Shown: positions 10,338-20,290, counted from the first letter of the stretch. The stretch: DNA of 64,000 nt from Streptomyces sp. WMMB 322 (GCF_900090145.1 NZ_FMHI01000004.1:310001-374000); one strand, 5' to 3'. A program made the numbers and translations. The notes: generated from the letters alone by a model not told the origin.

Positions 10338-12371
10338 ATGGATACGAGCCTTCAGGACCCCTCCTCCGGCCCCGCCGGGGAGTCCCCGCCGGTCGGACAG
10401 GTGCTGGACGGCCGGTACCGCGTCGAATCACGCATCGCCGTCGGCGGCATGGCGACGGTCTACCGCGCCGTCGACACCCGCCTCGACCGCGTGCTGGCCC
10501 TGAAGGTCATGCACCCCTCGCTCGCCGCGGACGGCGCCTTCGTCGAGCGCTTCATCCGCGAGGCCAAGTCCGTCGCCCGTCTCGCGCACCCCAATGTGGT
10601 CGCCGTCTACGACCAGGGCGCCGACGGCACGTACGTCTACCTGGCGATGGAGTACGTCTCCGGGTGCACCCTGCGGGACGTGCTGCGCGACCGGGGCGCC
10701 CTGCGCCCCCGCGTCGCCCTCGACATCCTCGAGCCGATGCTCGCCGCCCTGGGCGCCGCCCACCACGCCGGCATGGTGCACCGCGACATGAAGCCGGAGA
10801 ACGTGCTCATCGGCGACGACGGCCGCGTCAAGGTTGCCGACTTCGGCCTCGTACGGGCGGTGGACAGCCAGACGTCCGTCGGAACCGACAGCATCCTGGG
10901 CACCGTCTCCTACCTCGCCCCGGAGCAGATCGAACACGGCACCGCGGACACACGCACCGACCTCTACGCCTGCGGCGTGATGCTCTACGAGATGCTCACC
11001 GGCGGCAAGCCCCGCACGGGCGGCACCCCGGCGCAGGTTCTCTACCAGCACCTCCACGAGGACATGCCGACGCCGTCGGCCTCCGTGCCCGGCCTCGCCC
11101 CCGAACTCGACATGCTCGTGGCACTGGCCACGGCCCGGGCAGCGGACGGCCGCCCCCAGGACGCGGGCGCCATGCTCGCCGAGGTCCGCGGGGTACGGGC
11201 CCGTCTCACCCCGTCAGAGCTGGATGCCGTCCCGCCGCAGGCGAACGACCCGGCGTCCGGGCTCGCCCAGGCCCTCGCGGCCGGCGCCGCCCTCGGCGAG
11301 GGCCGCATGCGCACGGCGGCCGGAGGCGGCGACGGGGCGGAGGAGCCCACGAGCGTGCTTCCGCGTGACGTCGCGGCATCCCACGAGTACGGGCACGGGC
11401 CCGGCCCCGGAGACGGCTGGGACGGCATCGACCGCACCGCCCGCTACACCGTCCCGCCGGGCGACGACGGGGGCACCCGGCGCCGCTCCCGTGGCCGGGC
11501 CGGCGGCCGGGGCTTTCTGGTGACGCTGGCGGTGATGCTGTTGCTGCTGGTGGGCACGGGTGTCTGGTACATCAACTCCGGCCAGTTCACGCAGACACCG
11601 GCGGTGCTGGCCAAGACGGAGTCCGACGCCAGGAAGATCCTCGGTGACTCCGGCCTCGACGTGAACGTCACCCGCGAATACAGCGAGCGCGTCGAGCGCG
11701 GCCACGTCGTCGACTCCAACCCGGACCCGGGCGACCGCATCCGCAGGACCGGCACCGTCACCCTGGTCGTCTCCAAGGGCCCGGAGATCGTGAAGGTCCC
11801 GGAGCTGGGCGGGACGCCGCTCGCCGACGCCCGGCGCAAGCTCAAGGACGCCGGCCTCGAGGCCGGCGTCGTGAAGCGGCAGTTCAGCGAGGACACGGCG
11901 CGGGGCTCCGTGATCGCCAGCGACCCGGAGGCGGGCAGTGAGCGGCGGCCGGGCTCTCCTGTCGCGCTGGCCGTCTCCAAGGGGGCGCCCGTCGACGTGC
12001 CGGACGTCGTCGGGGACGACGAGGACTCGGCCCGGGAGAAGCTCACCGAGGAGGGCCTGAAGGTCCGTATCGCTCCGGAACGCGTCTTCTCCGACGAGGA
12101 CGAGGGCAGCGTGGCCCGTCAGTCGCCCGCCGAGGACAGCACGGCCGGCGAGGGCGACACCGTCACGCTCACCATCTCCAAGGGTCAGGACCTGGTCGAC
12201 GTCCCGGACGTGGAGGGCCTGGGCAAGAAGCAGGCGCGCGAGAAGCTGGAGGACGCCGGCTTCGAGGTCACCGCCCGCCGGATCTTCGTCGGCAACAAGG
12301 TCTTCGCCCAGTCGCCCGGCGGGGACGACGAGGCCCCGCGCGGCTCGAACGTGACGATCTGGCTGCGCTGA
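10338..12371 (+). CDS. Membrane Ser/Thr protein kinase with four PASTA domains (PknB type)
   Basis: This 677-residue kinase has a cytoplasmic Hanks-type domain (about residues 27-290) with the glycine loop ending GGMATVYRA, catalytic lysine K56, the HRDMKPEN catalytic loop with D150, DFG at 168-170 and an APEQ motif near residue 196. A linker with Gly/Asp-rich patches leads to one transmembrane helix (about 393-412). Four PASTA repeats follow outside the cell, each ending in a VSKG or similar strand; such repeats bind peptidoglycan fragments and beta-lactams. The family controls cell-wall synthesis and growth. The gene just downstream encodes a secreted wall lytic enzyme. Here the kinase is not in the ftsZ-region pbp/fha cluster that houses classical pknB. 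Confidence 0.92.
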   Translation: MDTSLQDPSSGPAGESPPVGQVLDGRYRVESRIAVGGMATVYRAVDTRLDRVLALKVMHPSLAADGAFVERFIREAKSVARLAHPNVVAVYDQGADGTYVYLAMEYVSGCTLRDVLRDRGALRPRVALDILEPMLAALGAAHHAGMVHRDMKPENVLIGDDGRVKVADFGLVRAVDSQTSVGTDSILGTVSYLAPEQIEHGTADTRTDLYACGVMLYEMLTGGKPRTGGTPAQVLYQHLHEDMPTPSASVPGLAPELDMLVALATARAADGRPQDAGAMLAEVRGVRARLTPSELDAVPPQANDPASGLAQALAAGAALGEGRMRTAAGGGDGAEEPTSVLPRDVAASHEYGHGPGPGDGWDGIDRTARYTVPPGDDGGTRRRSRGRAGGRGFLVTLAVMLLLLVGTGVWYINSGQFTQTPAVLAKTESDARKILGDSGLDVNVTREYSERVERGHVVDSNPDPGDRIRRTGTVTLVVSKGPEIVKVPELGGTPLADARRKLKDAGLEAGVVKRQFSEDTARGSVIASDPEAGSERRPGSPVALAVSKGAPVDVPDVVGDDEDSAREKLTEEGLKVRIAPERVFSDEDEGSVARQSPAEDSTAGEGDTVTLTISKGQDLVDVPDVEGLGKKQAREKLEDAGFEVTARRIFVGNKVFAQSPGGDDEAPRGSNVTIWLR

Positions 12372-12719
12372 GCAGGCCCGCCGTCCGGCTCCGCCGAGCG
12401 GTCCACGCGCGGCCCTGCCGCGGTCGAACGGCACGACTGCCCGCGCCGCTGCGATGCCTGCGATGCCGCCCGCGCCGCCCGCTGAGGACGCTTCGAGGAG
12501 CTCTGACGCCCTGCACGCGCGTCCTCACCCACAGACAGAGGGGCCGCGCCGCGTGTGATACCGGACATAGGGCGCATGTCACTTACGACGGTCTCTAGTG
12601 GACCGCCCTTCCCCCGGTCCGCCCTGTGAAACACGGCAATCCCCGTTCGCGGCACCGCGTCTCTCCCCCGATAAACGAGTCCGGATAGTACGTCACACTT
12701 TTGGGCTGTGTTTTCGGAG
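12372..12719. other. Non-coding gap upstream of the transglycosylase leader
   Basis: No gene is recognised. The sequence is GC-rich to about 12540 and then more A/T-rich, with GATAGTA-like promoter material near 12684-12690. The core of the c-di-AMP (ydaO-type) riboswitch that precedes some Streptomyces wall hydrolase genes is not visible. Confidence 0.5.
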
Positions 12720-12813
12720 CCTTTAACAATTGCCGTCGGTCGCATGCGCCGGGGTTCGGAACCCGGCGTACACCGCCTTTCCGGCCTCTGCGACGCACGC
12801 AATTGTTGAAAGG
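12720..12813 (+). promoter_or_regulatory. Structured 5' leader that pairs with the Shine-Dalgarno sequence of the transglycosylase gene
   Basis: The segment 12720-12733 (CCTTTAACAATTGC) is complementary to 12799-12813, whose last bases GAAAGG form the Shine-Dalgarno sequence for the ATG at 12824; one A bulges. Inside, GTCGCA at 12739-12744 pairs with TGCGAC at 12789-12794, and a GCCGGG/CCCGGC hairpin sits at 12748-12767. The result is a long closed stem that would hide the ribosome site until refolded. It matches no riboswitch class that I can identify. Confidence 0.6.
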
Positions 12814-12823
12814 TTCGCTCACA

Positions 12824-13594
12824 ATGCCCAGCATTCCCGGCTACGTCCGCAACCCCAAGTTCGCGCGTTACTCCGCCGCAGGTATATCGGTCGCGGGAGC
12901 GGCAGCGATCGCGCTGACCGTCCTCCCCGGCACGGCCGACGCAGGCGACCAGAGCCAGTCCGGCGCCAAGAAGGTCAGCGCATCGACGGCCGCCGCGGAG
13001 AGTACGAAGAACTCCGATACGCACAAGGTGGAGCTCGGCGCCGCCAAGCAGGGAACCCTGGACTCCGACGTCCAGCGCACCAAGCAGGCCGTGGCCGCCC
13101 AGAAGGACGCGCTGGCCAAGCAGAAGGCCGTCGCCGCCGACCGCGCGGAGGCCGCGAAGGTCAAGGCCGCAAAGGCGAAGGCCGCGAAGAAGGCGGCCGC
13201 AGAGCGCAAGGCCGAGGCCGCAGCCGCCGCCAAGGCCTCCCGCGCCGCCGAGCGCCCCGCTCCCAAGACCTACCCCGACAACCTCGACGGCTGGATCCGC
13301 GAGGCCCGCGACATCATGGCGAAGCACAACATTCCCGGCTCGTACGACGGCATCAAGCGGAACATCATCCGCGAGTCCGGCGGCGACCCCAACGCCGTGA
13401 ACAACTGGGACATCAACGCCCAGAAGGGCACCCCGTCCAAGGGCCTGCTCCAGACCATCCAGCCGACCTTCGACGCCTACCACGTCGAGGGCACCTCGAC
13501 CAACATCACCGACCCGGTCGCCAACATCGTGGCCGCCTGCAACTACGCGGCGGACAGGTACGGCTCGATGGACAACGTCAACTCGGCATACTGA
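12824..13594 (+). CDS. Secreted lytic transglycosylase (SLT-like domain)
   Basis: The 256-residue product has an export signal (residues 1 to about 37: basic start, AAGISVAGAAAIALTVL core, then ADA-G), an Ala/Lys/Glu-rich stretch (about 50-145) predicted to be a helical or coiled spacer, and a C-terminal SLT-type catalytic domain. The domain contains IKRNIIRESGGDP with the putative catalytic Glu in the RES triad, NNWDIN, KGLLQTIQPTFDAY and NIVAACNYAADRYGS. It should cleave peptidoglycan glycan strands outside the cell. I chose the ATG at 12824 because it follows GAAAGG and starts a proper signal peptide, although the frame is open farther upstream. Its leader RNA can sequester that ribosome site. 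Confidence 0.88.
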   Translation: MPSIPGYVRNPKFARYSAAGISVAGAAAIALTVLPGTADAGDQSQSGAKKVSASTAAAESTKNSDTHKVELGAAKQGTLDSDVQRTKQAVAAQKDALAKQKAVAADRAEAAKVKAAKAKAAKKAAAERKAEAAAAAKASRAAERPAPKTYPDNLDGWIREARDIMAKHNIPGSYDGIKRNIIRESGGDPNAVNNWDINAQKGTPSKGLLQTIQPTFDAYHVEGTSTNITDPVANIVAACNYAADRYGSMDNVNSAY

Positions 13595-13598
13595 TGGT

Positions 13599-14474
13599 GT
13601 GACGACCGAGCGACACCGCAATCCCATTGGCGGCCACGTCCCCGTAGCAGGGGGACTGGCCGCCACTGGCATTTCCTACGCAGACGACATCGGGGCGGAG
13701 GCAGTTCAGGTTTTCGTCGCCAATCCACGCGGCTGGGCGACGAACTCCGGTTCCCCGCAACAGGACGAAGAATTCCGTGCGTCGTGCGAGGAGAGAAACC
13801 TTCCCGTATTCGTGCACGCTCCCTACCTCATCAATCTCGGCTCCCATACGGACGCCACGGCCCGCAACTCGGTCTCCTCCCTTCGCCATTCGCTCCGCAG
13901 AGGGCGCGAGATCGGCGCGTCCGGCGTCGTGGTGCACACCGGCTCGGCCACGGGCGGCCGCACGAGCACCACGGCACTGGCACAGGTGGGGCGGCTGCTT
14001 ATGCCGTTGCTGGAGGAGCTGACGCACGAGGACGACCCGTGGCTGCTGCTGGAGCCCACGGCGGGCCAGGGATTCTCGCTCTGCTCGCGGATGCGGGACC
14101 TCGGACCGTACTTCGAAGTCCTCCGGCATCACCCCCGGCTGGGCGTCTGCCTCGACACCTGCCACGTCTTCGCCGCCGGGCACGACCTGGCGGCGCCGGG
14201 CGGAGTGAAGCGGACGCTGGACGAGCTGGAGTCGGTCACCGGACCGGGACGGCTCAGGCTCATCCACGCCAACGACTCCAAGGATGTCGCCGGCGCCCAC
14301 AAGGACCGCCACGCGAACATCGGTGCCGGCCACATCGGTCCGGGCCCGTTCGCCGACCTCATGACCCACCCCTCGACCGAGGGCGTACCGCTCGTCATAG
14401 AGACCCCGGGGCGCAAGGAAGGCCACGCGGCGGACGTGGCACGGCTGAAGGAACTGCGGGAAGGCGGCAGCTGA
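13599..14474 (+). CDS. Endonuclease IV-like (AP endonuclease family 2) protein
   Basis: The 291-residue TIM-barrel protein has features of bacterial endonuclease IV, which cuts DNA at abasic sites using three metal ions. It shows GGHVPVAGGL near the N terminus, VFVHAPYLINLGS near residue 70, VVVHTGSATG near residue 108, LLLEPTAGQG near residue 150, LGVCLDTCHVFAAGHD near residue 184, IHANDSKDVAG-HKDRHANIG near residue 225 and PLVIETPG near residue 266. These carry the His/Glu/Asp metal ligands of the Nfo family. The GTG start lies four bases after the transglycosylase stop with no clear Shine-Dalgarno sequence, so translation may be coupled. Other sugar-isomerase-like members of the fold exist, but the motif set favours a DNA repair enzyme. 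Confidence 0.85.
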   Translation: MTTERHRNPIGGHVPVAGGLAATGISYADDIGAEAVQVFVANPRGWATNSGSPQQDEEFRASCEERNLPVFVHAPYLINLGSHTDATARNSVSSLRHSLRRGREIGASGVVVHTGSATGGRTSTTALAQVGRLLMPLLEELTHEDDPWLLLEPTAGQGFSLCSRMRDLGPYFEVLRHHPRLGVCLDTCHVFAAGHDLAAPGGVKRTLDELESVTGPGRLRLIHANDSKDVAGAHKDRHANIGAGHIGPGPFADLMTHPSTEGVPLVIETPGRKEGHAADVARLKELREGGS

Positions 14475-14530
14475 ATCTGCGGCGGGACGGCGGGGCTCCA
14501 CGGCCGGAGGCGGTGCGCTCCGCCTGCCCC

Positions 14531-14566
14531 GGCGTGCGCCGTCGTCTTCCGGCGTGCGCCGTCGTC
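14531..14566. repeat. Short direct repeat
   Basis: The 16-mer GGCGTGCGCCGTCGTC occurs at 14531-14546 and again at 14551-14566, a 20-bp period, in the gap between convergent genes. Confidence 0.6.
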
Positions 14567-14709
14567 CTCCTCGGCACGACGCCGGTGAAGCGGTGGGTGT
14601 CCGGCCGGGGCGAGACCCGCGGTGCTGCACGCGTACCACCGACGGAGCCGCCACTGCCACCGACGGTCCCGCCGCGGGCCCCTGCCCGCCGCCGGACGGC
14701 GGCCGGCAG

Positions 14710-15333
14710 CTACAGCTCCGGCCCGTCGCCGGGCTCCTCCTGGTAGGAGTAGCGCTGTTCCTTCCAGGGGTCGCCGATGTTGTGGTAGCCGCGTTCCTCC
14801 CAGAAGCCGCGGCGGTCCGTGGTCATGTACTCCACGCCGCGCACCCACTTGGGGCCCTTCCACGCGTACAGGTGCGGCACCACCAGCCGCAGGGGGAAGC
14901 CGTGTTCGGCGGTGAGCAGCTCGCCGGCGCGGTGGGTGGCGAAAAGCGTCGTCGCGGCGGCGAAGTCCGGCAGCCTCAGGTTGGAGCTGAATCCGTACTC
15001 CGCCCAGACCATGACATGGGTGACATCGTCCGCGGGAGGCGCGAGTTCCAGCACCGTACTGGCGGGCACGCCGCCCCACTCGGCCCCGACCATGCTGAAC
15101 TTGGTGACACAGTGGAAGTCCGCGACGACCGTCTCGTACGGCAGTGCCGAGAACTCCTCGTGGTCCCAGGAGTGCTTCTCACCGTCGGCGGTCGCTCCGA
15201 AGACCCGGAAATCCCAGCGGTCGGGCTTGAACTTCGGCACCGGTCCGTAGTGCGTGACCGGCCAGCCGCGCTGAAGCCGCTGGCCCGGCGGAAGCGGTTG
15301 CTGCTCCCCCTCGGCATTCTGCGACTGGCCCAT
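14710..15333 (-). CDS. Sulfite-oxidase-like molybdopterin oxidoreductase
   Basis: The 207-residue protein matches the short, single-domain sulfite oxidase/YedY-type molybdoenzymes. It has GWPVTHYGPVPKF near residue 25, an FHCVTKFSMVGAEWGGVP stretch near residue 72 with the probable molybdenum-ligating cysteine, VWAEYGFSSNLRL, LLTAEHGFPLRLVVPHLYAWKGPKWV, and a C-terminal GYHNIGDPW motif. No Tat signal or membrane helix is seen, so it is probably cytoplasmic. The start codon at 15333 is chosen from remembered homologues (MGQ start); the GGAGGG upstream is unusually close. It diverges from bfr, with a 16-base dyad between them. Confidence 0.8.
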   Translation of the reverse strand: MGQSQNAEGEQQPLPPGQRLQRGWPVTHYGPVPKFKPDRWDFRVFGATADGEKHSWDHEEFSALPYETVVADFHCVTKFSMVGAEWGGVPASTVLELAPPADDVTHVMVWAEYGFSSNLRLPDFAAATTLFATHRAGELLTAEHGFPLRLVVPHLYAWKGPKWVRGVEYMTTDRRGFWEERGYHNIGDPWKEQRYSYQEEPGDGPEL

Positions 15334-15427
15334 CCCTCCATGGTGACAGACCCTTCCGAAGCCGCTTGCCGGCACCCCGGCCGCGGGGTCTCCAAGGGGT
15401 TTTTGGCCGCCAATTCCGGCGCTTTCG

Positions 15428-15443
15428 GTAAGCCTTCGCTTAC
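15428..15443. promoter_or_regulatory. Inverted repeat between the divergent molybdoenzyme gene and bfr
   Basis: GTAAGC-CTTC-GCTTAC is a perfect 6-4-6 dyad, 82 bases before the bfr start and 95 bases before the molybdoenzyme start. It could be an operator for either gene; the binding protein is unknown. Confidence 0.35.
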
Positions 15444-15524
15444 TGGACCGGATTGACGAAGCGGTGCGAGGATGCGCTGGCGCGCACACTCACCTGGCAT
15501 TTTCCTCTTGGAAGGAGTCCGACC

Positions 15525-16013
15525 ATGCAGGGCGACCCCGAGGTCATCGAATTTCTCAATGAGCAGCTGACTGCCGAACTGACCGCTATCAATCAGTACT
15601 TCCTGCACGCCAAGATGCAGGAGCACTCCGGCTGGACCAAGCTCGCCCGGTACACCCGTGCCGAGTCCTTCGACGAGATGCGTCACGCCGAGCGGCTCAC
15701 CGACCGCATTCTGTTTCTCGAAGGGCTTCCCAACTATCAGCGGCTCTTCCACGTGAACGTCGGTCAGACCCTGGTCGAGATGTTCACGGCGGACCGGCAG
15801 ATCGAAGTCGAGGCCATCGACCGTCTGCGGCGCGGGGTGGAGGTCATGCGGGCCAAGGGCGACATCACCTCGGCGAAAATCTTCGAGGAGATACTCGCCG
15901 ACGAGGAGCACCACATCGACTACCTGGACACCCAGCTCGAGCTGATCGAGAAGCTGGGCGAACCGCTGTACATCGCGCAGCTCGTGGAGCAGGAGACCCC
16001 GTCGGAGGGCTGA
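15525..16013 (+). CDS. bfr: Bacterioferritin
   Basis: Bacterioferritin stores iron in a 24-subunit haem-containing shell. The 162-residue product has the ferroxidase ligands in the expected helices: E18 in the NEQLTAELTAINQY helix, E51 and H54 in FDEMRHAE, E94 in QIEVEAIDRL, and EEILADEEHH with E127 and H130. M52 in DEMRHAE is the usual haem-ligating methionine. The ATG at 15525 has GGAAGGAG at the right distance. It converges on bfd with a single base between the stops, and Bfd-type ferredoxins are known to help release iron from bacterioferritin. Confidence 0.96.
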   Translation: MQGDPEVIEFLNEQLTAELTAINQYFLHAKMQEHSGWTKLARYTRAESFDEMRHAERLTDRILFLEGLPNYQRLFHVNVGQTLVEMFTADRQIEVEAIDRLRRGVEVMRAKGDITSAKIFEEILADEEHHIDYLDTQLELIEKLGEPLYIAQLVEQETPSEG

Positions 16014-16014
16014 G

Positions 16015-16260
16015 TCAGGCGGCTTCGGCCACGGAGGCGGAGGACGGCACGGGCGCGCGGGCGGGCTCCTCGAAGGCGGTCTCCGGCTGACGCCCCGCGC
16101 ATCCGCCGCGTCCGAGAAGGCCCTGGATGCGGCGCACGCACGAGCCGCAGTCCGTCCCCGCCTTGCTCAGCGAGGCGATCTGGCGCGGCGTGCAGGCCCC
16201 GGCCTCCTGGTGCTCACGGACTTGCCGGTCCGTGATGCCGAAGCAGGAGCATACGTACAC
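16015..16260 (-). CDS. bfd: Bacterioferritin-associated [2Fe-2S] ferredoxin
   Basis: The 81-residue protein begins MYVCSCFGITDRQV and has TDCGSCVRRI near residue 36. The four cysteines C4, C6, C38 and C41 form the CxC and CxxC pattern of the BFD-like [2Fe-2S] domain. In other bacteria Bfd binds bacterioferritin and delivers electrons to mobilise stored iron. The last 30 residues are an Ala/Pro/Glu-rich tail not needed for the domain. A strong iron-box match lies 75 bases upstream, so the gene should be switched on when iron is scarce, opposite in logic to the iron-storage gene next to it. Confidence 0.93.
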   Translation of the reverse strand: MYVCSCFGITDRQVREHQEAGACTPRQIASLSKAGTDCGSCVRRIQGLLGRGGCAGRQPETAFEEPARAPVPSSASVAEAA

Positions 16261-16334
16261 GCGGGCCTCCCAGTCGGACTCGTACGCAGGACGCCGTCAC
16301 GGCAGTGTGCGCACCGGACGACGCTCAGGTTTGA

Positions 16335-16353
16335 TGAGGTTAACCTAACCTTA
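16335..16353 (-). promoter_or_regulatory. DmdR/IdeR-type iron box upstream of bfd
   Basis: On the minus strand the 19-mer TAAGGTTAGGTTAACCTCA matches the actinobacterial iron-box consensus TTAGGTTAGGCTAACCTAA at 16 of 19 positions. It lies 75 bases upstream of the bfd start, in promoter position. Confidence 0.8.
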
Positions 16354-16380
16354 GCTGCCGCACTGCGTCCACAACAGAGG

Positions 16381-16415
16381 AGTGGGGCCCGCATCGATGT
16401 GATGCGGGCCCCACT
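16381..16415. terminator. 15-bp perfect hairpin (bidirectional terminator)
   Basis: AGTGGGGCCCGCATC at 16381-16395 is perfectly complementary to 16401-16415 with a five-base loop. It lies about 100 bases past the DAHP synthase stop on the minus strand and just upstream of the bfd promoter. It has no U-tract, as is usual in Streptomyces. Confidence 0.85.
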
Positions 16416-16512
16416 TCTGTGTCCTGCCGGCGGCGCCTGCGCTCTCTCGGCGGCCCTCCGGATGCCGTTCCCTCCGGTTCGCCGGGCGAGGGCGGATCAC
16501 CGCCGCGCCGGC

Positions 16513-18100
<1,588 letters not shown>

Positions 18101-18159
18101 GTGTGTGCACGGCCGTTCCCTCTCCGCGTGACCCCGCGCATCCCAGGAAGGAACGCCCG

Positions 18160-20184
18160 ATGAACAGCCGCCGCACCGGTGCCGCCCCCGGCGCCTCAAA
18201 ACAGGCTCCCGCGAGCACATCACCGTCCGCACCGCCGTCCGTACCCCCGTCCCTCCCGCCGTCCGCGCCCGAGCTGCTGCGCCGGCTGGCGCGCGAGGAC
18301 GCCCCGCCCTTCGCGCTGCTGCGCAGACGCACCCCGGGCCGACGCCACGACACCGTCGAGATCCTGACCGGACCGGTCCACGAGGCGGCGCGGCTCGCCG
18401 ACATCCCCGACGCCGGTCACGGCGCCCTCGCCCTCGTGCCGTTCCGGCAGATCCGCGAGCGCGGCTTCCGCGTGCGCGACGACGGGACGCCGCTGGCCGT
18501 GCTCGTCCCCCGGGAGGTGCACGAGCTGCCTCTGGACGACGTCGCGGCGGCGCTGCCCTCGCACCGGGTGCAGGTGGCGGACGGCGCCTTCGACGTGGAC
18601 GACGAGGAGTACGCGCGGACCGTGCGCCGCGTCATCGACGACGAGATCGGCACCGGCGAGGGCGCCAACTTCGTGGTGCGCCGCACCTTCGAGGGGCGCA
18701 TCCCGGGCTTCGGCCGCCGGGACGCGCTCGCGCTCTTCCGGCGGCTGCTGAGCGGGGAGCGAGGCGCGTACTGGACCTTCGTCGTGCACACCGGCGAGCG
18801 GGTCCTCGCCGGGGCGAGCCCCGAGGTGCATGTGCGGATGACCGGCGGAACGGTGGTGATGAACCCCATCAGCGGCACCTACCGCTATCCGCCGGGCGGC
18901 CCCTCCGCGGAGGGTCTGCTGGCCTTCCTCGCCGACCGCAAGGAGAGCGAGGAGCTGTCCATGGTCGTCGACGAGGAGCTGAAGATGATGTGCACCGTCG
19001 GCGACATGGGAGGGGTCGTGGTCGGTCCGCGGCTGAAGGAGATGGCGCACCTCGCCCATACCGAGTACGAACTGCGCGGGCGCAGCACCCTCGACGTGCG
19101 GGAGGTGCTGCGCGAGACGATGTTCGCCGCCACGGTCACCGGCTCGCCCGTGGAGAACGCGTGCCGCGTCATCGAGCGCCACGAACGCGGAGGACGGGGC
19201 TATTACGCGGGCGCGCTGGCACTGATCGGCCGTGACGCGGGAGGCGCCCAGACCCTCGACTCCCCGATCCTCATCAGGACCGCGGACGTGGACGCGGCGA
19301 GCGGCCGGCTCCGGGTACCGGTCGGTGCGACGCTGGTCAGGGCCTCGCAGCCCGCGGACGAGGTCGCCGAGACCCACGCGAAGGCGGCCGGCGTCCTCAC
19401 GGCGCTGGGCGTTCGCGAGGCGCCCGCGGGCAAGGGGCAGGCAGGGCAGCAGCAGGCGCGCCTGGCGGACGATCCGCGCGTGCGGGCGGCGCTCACGGCC
19501 CGGCGCGCGGACCTGGCGCCGTTCTGGCTGCGGATGCAGACGGGCGGCGAACCGGACGCGGACCTGCCGCACGGAAAGATCCTGGTGGTGGACGGGGAGG
19601 ACACCTTCACCTCGATGCTCGCCCATCTGCTGCGGACCACGGGCTCCGGGGTGGAGGTGCGGCGCTTCGACGATCCGGGGCTGCGGGACGCGGCGCTCGC
19701 GCACGAGGGCCCGGTCGTACTCGGGCCCGGCCCTGGTGATCCGCGCGACGGGACCGATCCGAAGATCCGCCTGCTTCGCGAACTGACGGGCCGGCTGCTG
19801 CAGCGGCACCGGCACGGCCTGCTGGGGATCTGTCTGGGGCACGAACTGCTCGCCGCGGAGCTGGGGTTGGAGATCGTGCGGAAGGCGCGGCCCCACCAGG
19901 GAGCGCAGGAGACGGTCTCCGTCTTCGGGCGGGACGAGACCGCCGGCTTCTACAACTCCTACGCGGTGCGCTGCGGTTCGCAGGAGGCACGGCGGTGGGC
20001 GCCGGCCGGCCGGCCGCACCGCGTCGAGGTCGGCCGCGACGCCGCGACCGGCGAGGTCCACGCGCTGCGCGGCGCGACGTTCGCGAGCGTGCAGTTCCAC
20101 CCGGAGTCGGTGCTGACGCTGGACGGGCCGGGGATCGTCAGGCGGCTGCTGGCGGCCCTCCCGGTGGGCGGCGCGCGGCGCTGA
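18160..20184 (+). CDS. trpEG: Fused anthranilate synthase (TrpE-TrpG)
   Basis: The 674-residue protein makes anthranilate from chorismate and glutamine. Residues about 35-470 are the chorismate-utilising domain, with NPISGTYRYPPGG near residue 232, DRKESEELSMVVDEELKMM near residue 258 and TVTGSPVENACRVIE near residue 326. Residues about 475-674 are a class I glutamine amidotransferase with catalytic C558 in GICLGHELLA and H647-E649 in FHPES. The usual tryptophan-binding LLES motif of TrpE is not visible; the region reads FALLRRRTPGR near residue 51. The ATG at 18160 has AGGAAGGA upstream. The first 35 residues are a Ser/Pro/Ala-rich tail. An upstream trp attenuator supports a tryptophan role rather than a phenazine-type one. 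Confidence 0.93.
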   Translation: MNSRRTGAAPGASKQAPASTSPSAPPSVPPSLPPSAPELLRRLAREDAPPFALLRRRTPGRRHDTVEILTGPVHEAARLADIPDAGHGALALVPFRQIRERGFRVRDDGTPLAVLVPREVHELPLDDVAAALPSHRVQVADGAFDVDDEEYARTVRRVIDDEIGTGEGANFVVRRTFEGRIPGFGRRDALALFRRLLSGERGAYWTFVVHTGERVLAGASPEVHVRMTGGTVVMNPISGTYRYPPGGPSAEGLLAFLADRKESEELSMVVDEELKMMCTVGDMGGVVVGPRLKEMAHLAHTEYELRGRSTLDVREVLRETMFAATVTGSPVENACRVIERHERGGRGYYAGALALIGRDAGGAQTLDSPILIRTADVDAASGRLRVPVGATLVRASQPADEVAETHAKAAGVLTALGVREAPAGKGQAGQQQARLADDPRVRAALTARRADLAPFWLRMQTGGEPDADLPHGKILVVDGEDTFTSMLAHLLRTTGSGVEVRRFDDPGLRDAALAHEGPVVLGPGPGDPRDGTDPKIRLLRELTGRLLQRHRHGLLGICLGHELLAAELGLEIVRKARPHQGAQETVSVFGRDETAGFYNSYAVRCGSQEARRWAPAGRPHRVEVGRDAATGEVHALRGATFASVQFHPESVLTLDGPGIVRRLLAALPVGGARR

Positions 20185-20203
20185 CACCCCGAGCCGGACA
20201 CCG

Positions 20204-20241
20204 TGAGCCCGGGCCTCCCCTTCAGGGAAGGCCCGGGCTCA
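20204..20241. terminator. Bidirectional terminator between trpEG and the phosphofructokinase gene
   Basis: TGAGCCCGGGCCT at the left pairs with AGGCCCGGGCTCA at the right, extended by a CCC/GGG inner stem with one mismatch and a small loop. It lies between convergent stops. Confidence 0.85.
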
Positions 20242-20290
20242 GTGCGCCGGAGGGCCACCGGGCCGGAGAGCCCACGGCGTCCGGAAGGGC

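Noticed and set aside
12701..12823. 41-residue N-terminal extension of the transglycosylase
   Set aside because: It would destroy the signal peptide position and overlaps the paired leader RNA.
12372..12823. c-di-AMP (ydaO-type) riboswitch upstream of the transglycosylase
   Set aside because: The conserved GGGGTGAA and CCGTCAGCTAACC-like blocks are not present.
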